Source: Mesorhizobium hawassense (GTDB lineage Bacteria > Pseudomonadota > Alphaproteobacteria > Rhizobiales > Rhizobiaceae). From it: a stretch of 34,307 bases of DNA. The DNA is taken from the NCBI RefSeq assembly GCF_003289945.1, contig NZ_QMBP01000034.1, positions 1-34,307 of the forward strand. Reading direction: 5' to 3'. Position numbers and translations under genes: made by a program. The notes under the pieces are model-generated. The model saw nothing but the letters and a program-made list of their open reading frames with translations. It was not told where the DNA came from and did not search any database. Shown here one piece after another: positions 8,271 through 16,180 of this stretch; the first letter of the stretch is position 1, and each line of letters begins with the position of its first letter.

Positions 8271-11200
8271 GGCGCGGACCCGCCGGCGGAGGCTTCGACG
8301 GCGCCGGAGCCGCGCCGCGTCAACCGGTCGAAGGCGAGGTAGATGACCGGCGTGGTGAACAGCGTCAGCACCTGGCTGACGATCAGCCCGCCGACGATAG
8401 TGATGCCGAGCGGCTGGTGCAGCTCGGAGCCGGCCAGGCCGCCGACCAGCAGCGGCAGCGCGCCGAAGAGCGCGGCGAACGTCGTCATCAGGATCGGGCG
8501 GAGTCTCAGCAGGCACGCCTCGTAGATCGCCTCGCGCGGATCGAGCCCCTGCAGGCGCTCGGCCTGCAGCGCGAAGTCGATCATCATGATGGCGTTCTTC
8601 TTGACGATGCCGACGAGCAGCACGATGCCGATGATGCCGATGACATCGAGATCATGGCCGGCGAGCATCAATGCCACCAGCGCACCGACGGTTGCCGAGG
8701 GCAGCGTCGACAGGATGGTCAGCGGGTGGATGAAGCTCTCATAGAGCACGCCCAGCACGACATAGACGGTGGCGACCGCCGCCAGCACCAGAAGCAACTC
8801 GTTCGACAGCGAGCTCTGCAGCGCCAGCGCCGCGCCCTGGAAGCCGGTCGTCAGGCCGGCCGGCGGCTGCATGTCCCGCTCGGCGGCGGTGATCGCCGCG
8901 GTCGCATCGCCGAGCGAGACGCCGGGCGCCAGGTTGAAGGAGATGGTCGCGGCCGGGAACTGCGCCAGATGGTTCACAAGGAGCGGCGCCTGGCGGACAT
9001 TGATGCTGGCGATCGCCGACAGCGGCACCTGGCCCGAGCCCGAGGACGGCAGGTAGATCGAGCCCAGCGAGGCCGGCGTCTGGCCGACCGAAGGATCGGC
9101 CTCGAGGATGACGCGATATTCGTTCGCCTGGGTGAAGATGGTCGAGATGATGCGCTGGCCGAAGGCGTCGTAGAGCGCGTTGTCGACGGTCGCCGGCGTG
9201 ATGCCGAAACGCGCCGCCGTGGCGCGGTCGATGGTGACGTCGACGGCAAGCCCGCTCTGCTGGCTGTCGCTCGCGACATCGGCGAGCTCGGGCAACGCCG
9301 ACAGCCTGTCGGTGAGTTTCGACGTCCACGCCGCCAGCTCGACCGGATCGGAATCCTGCAGCACATACTGGTATTGCGAAGCGCTGATAGTGGAATCGAC
9401 CGTCAGGTCCTGCACCGGCTGCATGTGCAGCGCTATCCCGGTGACGCCGGCGGTTTCCTGCGTCAGCCGCCGGATGATGGCGCCGGCGTCCGCCTGGCGT
9501 TCGTCACGCGGCTTCAGATTGATCAGCATGTGGCCGCTGTTGGCGGTCATGTTCTGGCCGTCGACGCCGATGAAAGACGACAGGCTGGCAACGTCGGGGT
9601 CCTTGAGGATCGCGTCGGCCAGCGCCTGCTGATGCGCCGCCATGTCGGCATAGGAAGCCGAGCCCGCGGCTTGCGTGATGGCCGAGATGGCGCCGGTGTC
9701 CTGCACCGGGAAGAAACCCTTCGGCACGGCGCTGTAGAGATAGACGGTGAGCGCCAGCGTCGCGACCGCCACCAGCAAGGTCAGCGCCTGTCGGTCCAGC
9801 ACCCAGCGGAGCGCGGCGGCGTAGCCGTTCGCGATCGCATCGAAGGCGCCTTCGCTCCAGCGCGCCAGCGCGCTCGGTTTGCGCTCGGCCGGCGGCTTCA
9901 AAAGCCTGCCGCACAGCATCGGCACCAGGGTGAGCGAGACGATGGCCGAGATGACGATGGCGATGGCCAAGGTGATGGCGAACTCGTGGAAGAGGCGGCC
10001 GACCACGTCGCCCATGAACAGAAGCGGGATCAGCACCGCGATCAGCGAGACGGTGAGCGAGATGATGGTGAAGCCGATCTGGGCGGAGCCTTCGAGCGCC
10101 GCTGTCACCGGGTCGTCGCCATGCTCGATGAAGCGCGAGATGTTCTCGATCATGACGATGGCGTCGTCGACGACGAAGCCCGACGCGATCGTCAGCGCCA
10201 TCAGTGACAGATTGTCGAGGCTGAAGCCCCACAGATACATCACCGCGAACGTGCCGACGAGCGACAGCGGCACCGAGAGGCTCGGGATGATCGTCGCCGG
10301 GATGTTGCGCAGGAACAGGAAGGTGACGAGCACGACCAGGAGCGCGGCCATCGCCAGCTCGAACTCGACGTCGTCGACCGAGGCGCGGATTGTCGTCGTG
10401 CGGTCGGTCAGCGGCTCGACGGTGAGCGCCGCGGGCAGCCCGGCGCGCAACTGCGGCAGGAGCGCCTTCACGCCGTCGACGACGCGGATGACGTTGGCTC
10501 CGGGCTGGCGCTGGATGTTGAGGATGATCGCCGGCGTGCGGTTTTCCCAGGCGCCCAGCCTGGAGTTCTCAGGCCCTTCGATGATGTCGGCCACCTCGCC
10601 CAGCCGCACCGGCGCGCCGTTGCGATAGGCGATCACCATGTCGGCATAGGTCTTGGGGTCGGCGACCTGGTCGTTGGCGTTGATGGTGTAGGAACGCGCC
10701 GGCCCGTCGAAGCTGCCCTTCGGCGTGTTGACGTTGAGCGTGCCGATGGTGGTGCGCAGATCGTCGATGTTGAGACCCATGGCGGCGAGCGCCTTGAGCT
10801 TGACCTGCACGCGCACGGCCGGCCGCTCGCCGCCGGAGATCGAGACCAGGCCGACGCCGGGAAGCTGCGAGATCTTCTGTGCCAGCCGCGTCTCGGCATA
10901 ATTCTCGACTTGCGTCAGCGGCAGCGTCTTCGAAGTGATCGCCAGGGTCAGGATCGGCGCGTCGGCCGGATTGACCTTGGCGTAGATGGGCGGCGCCGGC
11001 AGGTCGGCCGGCAAAAGATTGCCCGACGCATTGATCGCCGCCTGCACCTCCTGCTCGGCAATGTCGAGGCTGAGGTCGAGGCTGAAGCGCAGCGTGATCA
11101 CCGAAGCACCGGCGGAGGAGCCCGACGACATCTGCTCCAGTCCCGGCATCTGGCCGAACTGCCGCTCGAGCGGCGCGGTAACCGAGGTGGTCATCACCTC

Positions 11201-11401
11201 GGGACTGGCGCCAGGATAGAAGGTCTGAACCTGGATCGTCGGATAATCGACCTCAGGCAGGGCCGAGAGCGGCAGGAACAGATAGGCGATCATGCCGACG
11301 ATCAGGATGGTCGCCATGATCAGCGTGGTCGCCACCGGCCGCAGGATGAACGGCCGCGACGGGTTCAGCCAGCCGGAAACCAGACCGCTGGGCGCGCTCA
11401 T
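8267..11401 (-). CDS. RND efflux permease, first subunit (MdtB/MuxB-like)
   Basis: Inner-membrane RND transporter of 1044 residues. The ATG at 11401 overlaps the adaptor stop by 4 bases (ATGA), which fixes the start and implies translational coupling. The protein begins with a short cytoplasmic stretch and then SRPFILRPVATTLIMA, the usual RND N-terminal helix. The TM4 acidic pair is present (VVDDAIVMIENISRFIEHGD), so it should carry protons. It resembles the downstream permease along its whole length (for example FFPVQDTG versus FFPQQDTG, and a shared LGVLYES...HPLTILSTLPSA-type stretch), consistent with an old duplication. It is expected to work with the downstream permease and the upstream adaptor. 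The outer-membrane factor must come from elsewhere, because none is encoded in the 21 kb downstream or the 5 kb upstream. Confidence 0.92.
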   Translation of the reverse strand: MSAPSGLVSGWLNPSRPFILRPVATTLIMATILIVGMIAYLFLPLSALPEVDYPTIQVQTFYPGASPEVMTTSVTAPLERQFGQMPGLEQMSSGSSAGASVITLRFSLDLSLDIAEQEVQAAINASGNLLPADLPAPPIYAKVNPADAPILTLAITSKTLPLTQVENYAETRLAQKISQLPGVGLVSISGGERPAVRVQVKLKALAAMGLNIDDLRTTIGTLNVNTPKGSFDGPARSYTINANDQVADPKTYADMVIAYRNGAPVRLGEVADIIEGPENSRLGAWENRTPAIILNIQRQPGANVIRVVDGVKALLPQLRAGLPAALTVEPLTDRTTTIRASVDDVEFELAMAALLVVLVTFLFLRNIPATIIPSLSVPLSLVGTFAVMYLWGFSLDNLSLMALTIASGFVVDDAIVMIENISRFIEHGDDPVTAALEGSAQIGFTIISLTVSLIAVLIPLLFMGDVVGRLFHEFAITLAIAIVISAIVSLTLVPMLCGRLLKPPAERKPSALARWSEGAFDAIANGYAAALRWVLDRQALTLLVAVATLALTVYLYSAVPKGFFPVQDTGAISAITQAAGSASYADMAAHQQALADAILKDPDVASLSSFIGVDGQNMTANSGHMLINLKPRDERQADAGAIIRRLTQETAGVTGIALHMQPVQDLTVDSTISASQYQYVLQDSDPVELAAWTSKLTDRLSALPELADVASDSQQSGLAVDVTIDRATAARFGITPATVDNALYDAFGQRIISTIFTQANEYRVILEADPSVGQTPASLGSIYLPSSGSGQVPLSAIASINVRQAPLLVNHLAQFPAATISFNLAPGVSLGDATAAITAAERDMQPPAGLTTGFQGAALALQSSLSNELLLVLAAVATVYVVLGVLYESFIHPLTILSTLPSATVGALVALMLAGHDLDVIGIIGIVLLVGIVKKNAIMMIDFALQAERLQGLDPREAIYEACLLRLRPILMTTFAALFGALPLLVGGLAGSELHQPLGITIVGGLIVSQVLTLFTTPVIYLAFDRLTRRGSGAVEASAGGSAP

Positions 11402-12960
11402 TGGCCGTCGCCGGTGCCGCCGCCGCCATTGTCGGCCGCGCCAGCATTGCCGGCACCGCCGTCGCGGCGATGGCCGTTGCCGTCATGGTGACGGCGATGA
11501 CCCTGCTTGCGGCCGGGCGCATCGTCCGCCGCGTCCGCGCCCGCCGAGCCGTTGCCCTGGCCGTTCGACATCGCCGGTGCGCCGCCGGAATTGGCGGCCG
11601 GCGCGTCGTTGCCGGTGCCGGCGGGCGGCGCTTGCGGCGGCGTTGCGGCACCATTCCCGCCAGGGGTTGGCGCGGTGCTGTTTCCGCCGGCGGCCGGTAC
11701 GGCGCTGTTGTCGGGCACGATGACCTTGGCGCCGTCCTTCAGCCGGTCGACGCCATCGACCACGACTCTGGCGCCTGGCGCCAGGCCGGACAGAAGCTGC
11801 GTGACGGTGGCATTGCCCGGCCCGAGCGAAACGGTCTTCACCGAGACGGTGCCGTCGCCCTTGAGTTGATAGACGAAGGTGCCGGGCGCGCCATGCTGGA
11901 TGGCGGCGTTGGGCAGCACATTGATGCCGGTCAGCGTGCGCACCAGGAGATGCACGTTGACGAACTGGTTGGGGTAGAGCGCGCCGTCGGCATTGGGGAA
12001 AACGGCGCGCAGCTTGACAGTACCAGTGGTCGGATCGATCTGATTGTCGATCGTCTGCAGCGTGCCTTCGGCGATCTGCTTCGTATCGTTGCGGTCGAAC
12101 AGGCTGGCCTTGAGACCGGCATTACCGTGCGTCTGTTCCAGCACTTGCGCCAGGCTGTCCTCGGGCAGCGAGAACAACACCGACATCGGTGACATCTGAG
12201 CGATCACCGCAATACCGGTGCCGTCGCCCGGCGTGACATAGTTGCCCTGGTCGACGAGGCGCAGGCCGATGCGGCCGTCGGCGGGCGCCGTGATGTGGCT
12301 GTTGGCGATGTTGACCTCAACGGCCTCGATCTGCGCCTGGTCGGACATGACCGTGCCCTCGTCGGACTGGACGGTGGCGCGCTGCAGGTCGACGGCCTGC
12401 TGGGTGATGGCGTTGGAGGTTAGCTTGAGGTCGCGATCGAGGTCGAGCCTAGCATCGGCGAGCAGCGCCTGGTCGTGCTCCAATTGACCCTGCCACTGAT
12501 GCAGCGAGGCCGTCAGCGTGCGGTCGTCGATCTGGGCGAGGAAGTCGCCCTTCTTCACGTTCTGCCCCTCGGTGAAGGCGATCTGGGTGATCTGGCCGCT
12601 CACCTGCGCGCGCACCGTCACGGTCGACAGCGGCGTCACGGTGCCCAGCGCCTCGAGCACGATCGGGATATCGGCCTGCGTGACCGGCGCGACGGCAACC
12701 GGCTGCGCCTGATCGCCGCCACGGAAACGGCCGCCGCGAAGGCCGCCCTGCTGGCGGACCTGGACGGGATGCAGCCAGAACGCGGCCCCGGCCGCCGCCA
12801 CGACGACGAGCAGCGCAACGATCCAGCCGCGCCGCGAACGGCGCGCGACCACCGGCCGGACCTCGGCCAAAGGCTCGCTAGGCCGCGCGGGCTTGCTGCG
12901 CAGCTTGCGCCGGCTGACGACTTCGTCGTCCACGTCTCTCACCTGTCCTTCGAGCCGCAT
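11398..12960 (-). CDS. RND efflux periplasmic adaptor (MdtA-like membrane fusion protein)
   Basis: Links the permeases to an outer-membrane channel. Domains: a basic cytoplasmic head; one membrane anchor (GWIVALLVVVAAAGAAFWL, about residues 46-64); a barrel-sandwich half (TVRAQVSGQITQIAFTEGQN with KKGDFLAQID); a helical hairpin rich in Gln/Asp/Leu; the matching half (ITAPADGRIGLRLVDQGNYV); beta-barrel and membrane-proximal domains (VLPNAAIQ, LAPGARVVVDG). The C-terminus is a long low-complexity Pro/Gly/Ala/Asn tail ending with a His/Arg-rich patch, unusual for the family. Start uncertain: ATG 12960 is used here. A GTG at 13002 would add 14 residues, and internal GTGs just downstream (preceded by AAGGACAG or AGGTGAGA) are also possible. 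First gene of the operon; its stop overlaps the next start (ATGA). Confidence 0.88.
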   Translation of the reverse strand: MRLEGQVRDVDDEVVSRRKLRSKPARPSEPLAEVRPVVARRSRRGWIVALLVVVAAAGAAFWLHPVQVRQQGGLRGGRFRGGDQAQPVAVAPVTQADIPIVLEALGTVTPLSTVTVRAQVSGQITQIAFTEGQNVKKGDFLAQIDDRTLTASLHQWQGQLEHDQALLADARLDLDRDLKLTSNAITQQAVDLQRATVQSDEGTVMSDQAQIEAVEVNIANSHITAPADGRIGLRLVDQGNYVTPGDGTGIAVIAQMSPMSVLFSLPEDSLAQVLEQTHGNAGLKASLFDRNDTKQIAEGTLQTIDNQIDPTTGTVKLRAVFPNADGALYPNQFVNVHLLVRTLTGINVLPNAAIQHGAPGTFVYQLKGDGTVSVKTVSLGPGNATVTQLLSGLAPGARVVVDGVDRLKDGAKVIVPDNSAVPAAGGNSTAPTPGGNGAATPPQAPPAGTGNDAPAANSGGAPAMSNGQGNGSAGADAADDAPGRKQGHRRHHDGNGHRRDGGAGNAGAADNGGGGTGDGQ

Positions 12961-13058
12961 CAGGCAAAGGTTCGCCGCGCGGAGCCGCCGCCGAACCGTC
13001 ACCGATCGCGCCGTTCAGACATGCTCAGGGCACGTGCAAAGGTCGCGATCTTGACGGA

Positions 13059-13087
13059 AGCATAGGGGCATGGATTTTGCCGCGCAA
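13059..13087 (-). promoter_or_regulatory. Possible sigma70-type promoter of the RND operon
   Basis: On the minus strand, TTGCGC (13087-13082) and TATGCT (13064-13059) are separated by 17 bases and lie about 100 bases before the adaptor start. Each box is only a moderate match to the consensus. Upstream of it are an inverted repeat AATTC-N7-GAATT (13103-13119) and a wider CAATTCC/GGAATTG pair (13085-13091 and 13114-13120), which could bind a repressor. No regulator gene is adjacent. The remaining stretch 13120-13432 shows no recognisable gene or RNA. Confidence 0.25.
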
Positions 13088-13432
13088 TTCCAACACACAT
13101 TAAATTCTTGTAAGGAATTGAATGGGTTAGAGCCGAAAAAATACCGTCAAGTCGCGAGAAAAACACGCCGTTTCCCGACGAAAAATCGGCTTCGGCAGAC
13201 AATACCATTCATCGCTTTTAGACAAATGGCCACAAGGCCTTAAGAGGCCAGGCCCGAGCCACTAGTGGCAATGTGATGCTGCACCGGATCGGGTGGCCAC
13301 CACCTCCAAATCTGCCGGAAGATTCTCGCGAAGTTGTGACTATCCGCCAATCGCCAACGCACAGCAGGTTGCCCAGGGGAACAAAGCCTGCGCGTTAGCG
13401 TTGCCTCACATAACGACATTCTGGAGATCGTC

Positions 13433-13516
13433 ATGCTGCGAGGCGGATTGCTTTGGCTTATCGGGATTCCTTTGCCCGTAATTCTCATCCTTTGGCTGCT
13501 GGGCTACCTGCATTAG
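13433..13516 (+). CDS. 27-residue single-helix membrane mini-protein
   Basis: Too short for usual gene finders, but well supported. It runs from an ATG at 13433, with GGAG six bases upstream, to a TAG at 13514-13516. It encodes MLRGGLLWLIGIPLPVILI followed by LWLLGYLH. After a short basic start, almost every residue is hydrophobic with an IPLP kink, so it should be a single membrane span. A strong 12-bp hairpin follows 14 bases after the stop. Tiny proteins with the same WLIGIPxPxIxxLWLxG pattern occur in other alphaproteobacteria as unnamed hypotheticals (from memory). No function is known. It stands alone between the divergent RND operon and a decayed gene. Confidence 0.65.
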   Translation: MLRGGLLWLIGIPLPVILILWLLGYLH

Positions 13517-13530
13517 CCGCCGACACAAAG

Positions 13531-13561
13531 CAGGCCGGGACGACAGGCGCGTCCCGGCCTG
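13531..13561 (+). terminator. 12-bp GC-rich hairpin after the mini-protein
   Basis: CAGGCCGGGACG pairs perfectly with CGTCCCGGCCTG around a 7-base loop. The hairpin is very stable and placed 14 bases beyond the mini-protein stop. There is no T-run after it, so it may be a terminator with weak slippage or a 3'-end stabiliser. Confidence 0.6.
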
Positions 13562-13618
13562 ATCGATTCATCCGGCACGGGTGAGCTCGCACACGGGCAA
13601 GGACCTCGCTCTCACCGG

Positions 13619-13731
13619 CCGCCCCCCATACGACGATGGGGCGATGTGGAAAAACTGGCCGGCGCGGCGGTCTTCCTGGCGTCGGACGCGGGACGCCGCT
13701 GGTGGATGGTGGGATTACGGGTGTGGTTGTG
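13619..13731 (+). pseudogene. Remnant of a short-chain dehydrogenase/reductase 3' end
   Basis: In one frame (13634-13693) the DNA reads RWGDVEKLAGAAVFLASDAG. After a frame change near 13691-13693 it continues TPLVDGGITGVV (13693-13728). Together these are the C-terminal signature of classical SDR enzymes: a GxPEExAxAxxFLASD-like stretch, then a xGxxLxVDGG end, closest to gluconate 5-dehydrogenase-type members. The residues normally between the two parts (about SFVTG) are missing and the frame is broken. No Rossmann N-terminus or catalytic YxxxK is found upstream. This is a decayed fragment, not an active gene. Confidence 0.6.
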
Positions 13732-13752
13732 ACGAGGGCGGTCGACTTCCCA

Positions 13753-14235
13753 TCATACCGGCAGGCTCGTCTCATCCATCGACAGATGCTGCTCAACGGG
13801 CGGAACAATCTTGGTGCCCTTCGCGAACCCGACCAACATCCTGTCTACCGACAGCCTGCCCGCGCCGCTCAGCGCCAGGATGAACATGCCGCCGGCGATG
13901 GCGAGGTCCTTCTCGAAGTGCAGCAACTCGTTCTGGCTGGCGAAATTGGTGTGGAAGAGGCTTGCCGTCATCAGGCAGAACAGGCCGAGCCCGACTGCGC
14001 CCAGCCGCGCCAGTATGCCCAAGGCCACCGACAGGCCGGCGCCGAGCTGCAGCAGGATGGTGGCGACGAGCAGCGGCGTGCCGACGCCGAGCGCGGCCAT
14101 GGCCTTTTGAGCGCCCTCGAAATGGGTCGACAATTGCAAGCCCTCATGCACGAAGATCAGGGACAGAAGCAGTCGGCCGGCGAGCAGGACGACGTCCCTG
14201 GCGTGCAGCTTTTCGGCGAGTTCGGTCGGTGTCAT
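13753..14235 (-). CDS. DoxX-family membrane protein
   Basis: A 160-residue inner-membrane protein of the DoxX/SURF4-like family. After a short polar head, the first helix carries the typical ARDVVLLAGRLLLSLIFVHEG pattern (residues about 12-32, with RxxLxxxFxxxG). Three more hydrophobic helices follow at about 52-72, 77-97 and 108-126; the stretch FEKDLAIAGGMFIL matches the family's last helix. The C-terminal 35 residues are polar. Family members are associated with quinone or thiol redox chemistry and oxidative stress, but most are uncharacterised. The start at 14235 (MTPTELAEK) is the first Met and gives normal family length. A terminator separates it from the TPR gene upstream, so it is probably transcribed on its own. 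Confidence 0.85.
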   Translation of the reverse strand: MTPTELAEKLHARDVVLLAGRLLLSLIFVHEGLQLSTHFEGAQKAMAALGVGTPLLVATILLQLGAGLSVALGILARLGAVGLGLFCLMTASLFHTNFASQNELLHFEKDLAIAGGMFILALSGAGRLSVDRMLVGFAKGTKIVPPVEQHLSMDETSLPV

Positions 14236-14305
14236 GGTCGGCTCCAGTCCTTGGAAACAGGCAGGCGCCGCGCGTCCCGGTGGACACGCGCCCGCGCTCG
14301 ATGTT

Positions 14306-14348
14306 GAAAAAGGTCGGAGCCGGCGCGAGGGAGAGAACGCCGGCTCCG
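14306..14348 (-). terminator. Rho-independent terminator of the TPR gene
   Basis: CGGAGCCGGCG (14315-14325) pairs with CGCCGGCTCCG (14338-14348) in an 11-bp stem with a 12-base loop. On the minus strand the stem is followed by ACC and five T's (14310-14306), the form of an intrinsic terminator. It lies about 60 bases after the TPR stop. On the plus strand a TTTT also follows (14350-14353), so it could work in both directions. Confidence 0.75.
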
Positions 14349-14406
14349 GTTTTCAGGCGCTACCGCCGTGGCGCCCAAAAAAGCGAGCCCTACGGGCCGC
14401 GTCGGT

Positions 14407-14868
14407 CTACTTCGTCACCTTGGTGTCGATGGCCTGCTTGAGGTCGGAAAGCTCCTCGCAGCCGGCCGGGCAGAGTTTTTGCAGCGAAGCAAGCTGCTCG
14501 TTGGCCTTGGCCATGTCGCCGGTCTCGACATAGAGCTCGCCCAGATATTCATGCGCCGCCTTGTGGTCGGGCTTAAGCTCCAGCGCCTTGGTGTAGTAGG
14601 TGAGCGAGGTCTGGTAGTCGCCGGTCTTGCGCAGCGTGAAGCCGAGCAGATTGTAGACGTCGGCCTGCTGGGTGTCCTGTGCGAGATCGCGCAGGTCGGC
14701 CAGCGCGCCCTTGTAGTCCTTAGCCTCGATCTTGGCCTTCACGGCCGTCAGGTCCGGCGCGTCGGCGCCTTCGATGTCGTCGACGGCATAGGCCGGAACG
14801 GCGATGGCGATCGGGGCCGCGGTCAAGACCGCAATGGCGCCGAGCACCGCGAAAAGTGCGTGTTTCAT
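14407..14868 (-). CDS. Exported TPR-repeat protein
   Basis: A 153-residue protein with a cleavable Sec signal: MKHALFAVLGAIAVLTAAP, with likely cleavage after the AYA near residues 26-28. The mature part has tetratricopeptide repeats (KIEAKDYKGALADLRDLAQ, then DVYNLLGFTLRKTGDYQTSL, then HKAAHEYLGELYVETGDMAK) and ends with a Cys-x3-Cys pair (LCPAGCEEL) that might form a disulphide. It would act in the periplasm as a protein-protein scaffold. It is 36 bases downstream of the metallo-hydrolase gene on the same strand, so the two are likely co-transcribed and functionally linked. That link is inference from context. Confidence 0.8.
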   Translation of the reverse strand: MKHALFAVLGAIAVLTAAPIAIAVPAYAVDDIEGADAPDLTAVKAKIEAKDYKGALADLRDLAQDTQQADVYNLLGFTLRKTGDYQTSLTYYTKALELKPDHKAAHEYLGELYVETGDMAKANEQLASLQKLCPAGCEELSDLKQAIDTKVTK

Positions 14869-14904
14869 GTGCGTTGTCGCTTTCTGCTCAGGATCCGATT
14901 CAGA

Positions 14905-15876
14905 TCAGATCCCGGTTGGGGTGAAGGCATAGGCGTTACCGTCCTTGACGAAGCTGCCGGTGCCGGGGAACGGGAAGTGCGAGCCGCAGATGCGGACGTT
15001 GTCGGCGATCACCTGGTCGATGATCCGGTGGCGCGTGGTAATCGCCATCGGCCCGTCCTGGTCGTAGGCGCCCTGCCATTCGGGATGCGGGGCGAGCAGG
15101 GCCGGCACGTACATGGTGTCCGCCGAGACGAGGAACTGCTCGGCGCCGGCGTCGACATGATAGACGGAGTGGCCGGGCGTGTGGCCGGGCGCCGCCATGA
15201 TGCGGATGCCGGGCACCACTTCGGCGCCGTCGTCGACCAGCTTCCAGTTCTTCCATTTCGGGAAGTTCTCGGCGATGCGCTTGCCGGCGGGCTTGCGGCC
15301 TTCCGGCAGCTTGGCGAGCCGGCTCGGATCGGTCCACCAATTGTACTCGGTGGCATTGACGATCAGCTCGGCATTCGGGAACACCGGGTCGTTGCTGCCC
15401 TTCTCCATCAGGCCCCAGACATGGTCCGGGTGGAAATGCGAGATCAGAACAGTGTCGATGGCCTTGTAGTCGATGCCGGCGGCCTTCATGTTGGCCGGCA
15501 GGTGCGTGGCGTTGGCCTGCCACTGGCCGACGCCGGAGCCGGCATCCATCATGATGGTGCGGCCGTTCATCTTGAGCACGACGACGGTCAGCGGGATCGG
15601 CATGAACTCGGTGGTCAGCCCCGCCTTGGCGAGCGCCGCCTTGGTGTCGTCGACCGACACGTCCTTGATGAAGGCCGGGTCGTGCGGCTTGCGCCAGATG
15701 CCGTCATAGACGGCAGTGACCTCGAGCGAACCGACCTTGTATTTGTAGAAGCCGACCAGCGGCTCGACCGGGGTCTCGGCGTGAGCCGCGGGCGCGAACT
15801 CGAGCTTGCCGGCAATGCCGAAAGCGGCAGCGGCGGCGGCTGATCCGAGCACCATGCGGCGTGTCATGTTGAACAT
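14905..15876 (-). CDS. Tat-exported metallo-beta-lactamase-fold hydrolase
   Basis: A 323-residue periplasmic zinc hydrolase. The N-terminus has a twin-arginine signal (TRRMVLG at 5-11, an Ala-rich core and an AHA cleavage site near 31-33). The MBL signature HFHPDH is at 147-152. The other metal ligands are visible as H232 (PGHTPGH), D253 (SADTMY) and H300 (GSHFPFPG). The start at 15876 is preceded by GAGGAG at good spacing; a second ATG three codons on would leave the Tat motif closer to the end. Relatives include lactonase-like and alkylphosphatase-like enzymes, and the substrate cannot be deduced. It leads the operon with the downstream TPR protein. Confidence 0.88.
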   Translation of the reverse strand: MFNMTRRMVLGSAAAAAAFGIAGKLEFAPAAHAETPVEPLVGFYKYKVGSLEVTAVYDGIWRKPHDPAFIKDVSVDDTKAALAKAGLTTEFMPIPLTVVVLKMNGRTIMMDAGSGVGQWQANATHLPANMKAAGIDYKAIDTVLISHFHPDHVWGLMEKGSNDPVFPNAELIVNATEYNWWTDPSRLAKLPEGRKPAGKRIAENFPKWKNWKLVDDGAEVVPGIRIMAAPGHTPGHSVYHVDAGAEQFLVSADTMYVPALLAPHPEWQGAYDQDGPMAITTRHRIIDQVIADNVRICGSHFPFPGTGSFVKDGNAYAFTPTGI

Positions 15877-15938
15877 CAGAAATCTCCTCTTGTGGCTTGC
15901 GCGTTTGCGTCAGGTTTCAGGCGGTGGTTCATTGATTG

Positions 15939-15987
15939 CCGCATGTCGTTTCCCCAAAACCGCTACACACTTTTGGGCGACATGCGG
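15939..15987. repeat. Rhizobial-type intergenic palindrome
   Basis: CGCATGTCG (15940-15948) pairs with CGACATGCG (15978-15986). Inside it CCCAAAA (15953-15959) pairs with TTTTGGG (15971-15977), leaving a CCGCTACACAC loop. The nested stem and this loop resemble a sequence repeated many times in Mesorhizobium and relatives (from memory). More hairpins follow in the same gene-free stretch 15877-16180: a 9-bp stem at 15993-16001/16012-16020 and a 7-bp GCCGGCC stem at 16037-16043/16056-16062. No gene is seen there. Confidence 0.7.
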
Positions 15988-16155
15988 GGAATGGCGGAGG
16001 GCCCGGTGCGACCCTCCGCCGGCTGCGGAAACCGGAGCCGGCCGGTCCGACTGAAGGCCGGCCGGCGCCGAGGAGATCAGCGTCTCTGGCTCCCGGTTAC
16101 GGCGAGGGCGTGCCTTCCCTCTCGGAACCGAAACCTTCGACCGCTGAACTCCTTG

Positions 16156-16177
16156 GGCGAGGACCTTCGGTCCCGCC
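16156..16177. terminator. GC hairpin after the DUF680-like gene
   Basis: GGCG-A-GGACC pairs with GGTCC-CGCC around a TTC loop, with one bulged A. It lies 4 bases beyond the stop of the minus-strand small secreted protein. No T-run follows, so its use as a terminator is only likely from position. Confidence 0.45.
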
Positions 16178-16180
16178 TGC

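Noticed and set aside
8271..8516. 82-codon N-terminal extension of the second permease
   Set aside because: It overlaps the upstream permease, is Arg-rich, and lies before the conserved RND first helix; the GTG at 8270 explains the start.
5622..10207. Several long plus-strand ORFs (for example 5622-6851, 7032-8342, 8417-10207)
   Set aside because: They are antisense to the two RND permeases and have the Arg/Asp/Gly-rich composition of antisense frames.
12999..13208. 69-codon minus-strand ORF just before the RND adaptor
   Set aside because: No recognisable motif or ribosome site. It might be a leader, but nothing supports that.
13636..14307. 223-codon plus-strand ORF
   Set aside because: Its first part is the frame-shifted SDR remnant and the rest is antisense to the DoxX gene.
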